Positions 61,820 to 64,000 of a DNA stretch of 64,000 nucleotides are shown piece after piece. Each line of letters begins with the position of its first letter. Position 1 is the first letter of the stretch. This DNA is from Anticarsia gemmatalis. Its lineage: Eukaryota > Arthropoda > Insecta > Lepidoptera > Erebidae. The notes under the pieces were generated by a model. It searched no databases. It saw only the letters and a list, made by a program, of their open reading frames with translations, and had not been told where the DNA came from. Position numbers and translations under genes: made by a program. Where the stretch lies: positions 11,470,001 through 11,534,000 of the forward strand of contig NC_134745.1 of NCBI RefSeq assembly GCF_050436995.1. Reading direction: 5' to 3'.

Positions 61820-63616
61820 ATGTATATTTTGTTGTAGACCCTAATAAAGAAACTATGAAAACTAAACATTCGTCAAAAAAGTTTCACTATGGAAAAAATG
61901 CATCGACATTATTAAGTTTTTAAAAATAATTATGCATTTGAATGCACGAAACTCTCAAACAACAGCACCGGTTACAAAAAGTACTAAACAAATTAATGCA
62001 AATCTTTATATCCGAGCAATAAAATAGTAACATATTTTCAGCAACTGGTAGACAGTGAAGAAAAATGCTTCCAAATATATTTTTATCGAAACTACGAATT
62101 ACGTAACTGGATACTTTGCATAAGAAAAGCGTTTTATGCTTTCAGCAATTCACGGTCACTAGGGACTATCAGGCATAGTGCTCATATCACGTGCAGTAAA
62201 TTTACATTTTACAGCCACCGCATTCGCCAAGCAAACGAAGTTACACGTGCCGTGTTCCGTCAAACTTATGTGCACTGCTTTATTTGATAGATAGAAATAC
62301 TTTACGAGATTGTCGATTGTCTAGCTGTATTTTAAAAATTGAAATCCTACGTTAAACTAAAAAACTGTAAGAGACATGGCTTCGGACCCTGCGACCATTT
62401 GCATCTCATAACCAATTAATACCACACGCAATTTTTGAGGTATCCTAAGTAACTTAAAGGAACACAGATTAACACACCTGACATACAATTTGTTACGCTG
62501 TTATTCATAAAATACTGAAATGAATTTGGTGATAAGCTGATAGCTCATATTATGATATTGATTAAGAAATTGCAGGCACGAAGAGCCGCGGGCAAAATTT
62601 GCACGAGTATAAAATACGAACGTCTCAAATATTAAGTATATAAAACAAACTTTATATTTTCTGTGAAAAGAAGATTGGGCGTAAACAATTTATTTTTCTG
62701 AACGAAAGTTTAAGAATCACGTAAAAGCGATAAAACATGGTTAAAATGGATGCCGAGTACTTATCAGACTTTTTAAGTTATAGAAAATCGAAGTGTAAAA
62801 AATATCGTTCATTCGTTCTCGTTTATTTGTTAAAGTACAATAAGTAAAGTAGAACTTGGATGGAGTTTTATTTTGTTCGCGTTTTTATTTTTATGTGCTT
62901 TATTTTACTCTAGTATTTCTTCATAATTTGTACTATTGGTTTAATTGAATATAACAATCATGCACTACCCATGAGACATTATCAGTTAGATACTCGAATT
63001 TCAGTGCATACAATTGGAAGAACGATTTATTTCCTTCGTGTAGGTAGTTTATATTAGGTAGGTGAGTATTGATAAAAAAACAGGTGCTAATCGATTTTGA
63101 ACAAAAATTTCTCGAATACTGGATAGTCGTTAGTAAAGCCCATTATGTAGTCAGATAGACTTTATAATGTGTAGACGCTTATGAATTCTGAGCTTAATAG
63201 TTGCAAGTACAATGCATTAAGTCCCAAAGATCGAAATACATGTGTATTCTGTATATACGATAATACCAGTCCTTTACTAAACCGACTAGTGAACGCAGAT
63301 TCTCGGAATTAAGTAGACGGATCAAGATCATAAGCCACAAAGCCGAACCACAATGTTCCTTTAAGCATATATTATGCGACTATATTATTAACTTATGTGT
63401 ACATAATTCATCATATTATTTTTACGACGGATTTTATTTTTGCGAGATTCTGATTTATTTGATAAAGTTTCCGGATTTGACTTTGATCGACAAATATTTT
63501 ATGTAGTTATAATTTTGTAGATCTTTTAAGAATAACATGGTTAGGTATATATATTTTGTGAAAGTAGCTGCGACAAAAGATTTAAGTTAAGAGGTAGGTA
63601 TATTATAAAATAAATA
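61820..63616. other. Non-coding stretch
   Basis: No gene or element recognised. Confidence 0.5.
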
Positions 63617-63815
63617 TTAGGTTGGGAAAAAAGTCTTTTCGCATTATAGTATGTATAAACTTGTAATAAAATCTCTTTGGCTTCAAGAATCAGAAATAAG
63701 TACACGGTTCATTAGGTTTGCCCAAATATCGAACTTTTTTGTGTAGAGAAAAAAAATATATATTATTACAAGTTCATACATACTATAATGCGAAAAGACT
63801 TTTTCCCCGACTTAA
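63617..63815. mobile_element. 199-bp mariner-type MITE
   Basis: Terminal inverted repeats of about 53 bp: TTAGGTTGGGAAAAAAGTCT on the left and TTAAGTCGGGGAAAAAGTCT on the reverse-complemented right, then a shared 'TTTTCGCATTATAGTATGTA'. Flanked by TA on both sides (63615-63616 and 63816-63817). The TTAGGT start and long AT-rich arms are mariner-like; there is no transposase. Confidence 0.75.
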
Positions 63816-64000
63816 TACTATGATGATGAAAACATACGCTACACGTATCCTGGATTCAGTCTACCCATATGGGAAAACTGCAGAACTTTTTGTAGTATGT
63901 ATAAATACAAAGAGACCTAGATTGTTGTTGGTCGACCATCTTGCTATATTTGAAACTTACTACGTTCGGGTCGCATTAACTACTTACAATACTTTGTGCT

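Noticed and set aside
1..64000. CRISPR arrays, operons, prokaryotic terminators or ribosome binding sites
   Set aside because: Sequence is eukaryotic nuclear DNA; no regularly spaced direct repeats or bacterial-type gene clusters were seen.

Overview
The window is AT-rich, gene-poor nuclear DNA of an insect, almost certainly a moth. The evidence is the set of interspersed repeats: three tRNA-derived SINE families of lepidopteran type, 5S-rRNA-derived SINE-like repeats, TA- and TTAA-flanked MITEs, and Helitrons with TC...CTAG ends inserted between A and T. A noctuoid moth is plausible, but I infer that from remembered repeat families only.

Layout. 1-22.9 kb is non-coding and scattered with SINE copies, a 798-bp MITE with an 8-bp target duplication (8256-9053), a 202-bp non-autonomous Helitron (15476-15677) and a 5S-derived SINE (17494-17731). 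The only clear host gene is at 23178-24320: a single-exon reading frame for a 380-residue secreted protein of the C16orf89/UPF0764 (DUF4735) family. 24.3-31.1 kb is again non-coding, with an inverted pair of 5S-derived repeats at 29.3-30.0 kb.

31103-42659 is the centre of the window: two nearly identical Helitrons in a head-to-tail array with a 5,780-bp period. The right copy (B, 36934-42659, minus strand) is complete. Its three open frames join across two GT-AG introns into one 1,437-residue Rep-helicase gene (37197-41729). The left copy (A, 31103-36879) has the same sequence, but a 2,781-bp segment carrying the helicase half is inverted. A's relaxase half and helicase half are therefore separated and face each other. 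The array also forms a giant inverted repeat (31103-33883 against 36883-39663) around a 2,999-bp spacer. The copies meet at a direct CTAG|TC junction, and each carries a 54-bp tail beyond the normal 3' hairpin end. Each also has a 390-bp duplication of the 5' leader and first codons of the Rep gene.

42.7-64 kb is non-coding with more SINE and MITE fragments, a piggyBac-like TTAA element (61058-61726), a mariner-type MITE (63617-63815), and two weak candidates for first exons of genes that lie mostly outside the window (about 51.3-51.7 kb and 60.2-60.6 kb).

How it fits together: copy B could supply transposase in trans to non-autonomous Helitrons. A transcript reading leftwards through B into A would fold into a 2.8-kb double-stranded hairpin against its own helicase gene, so the locus could also act as a source of silencing RNA. 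That last step is inference.
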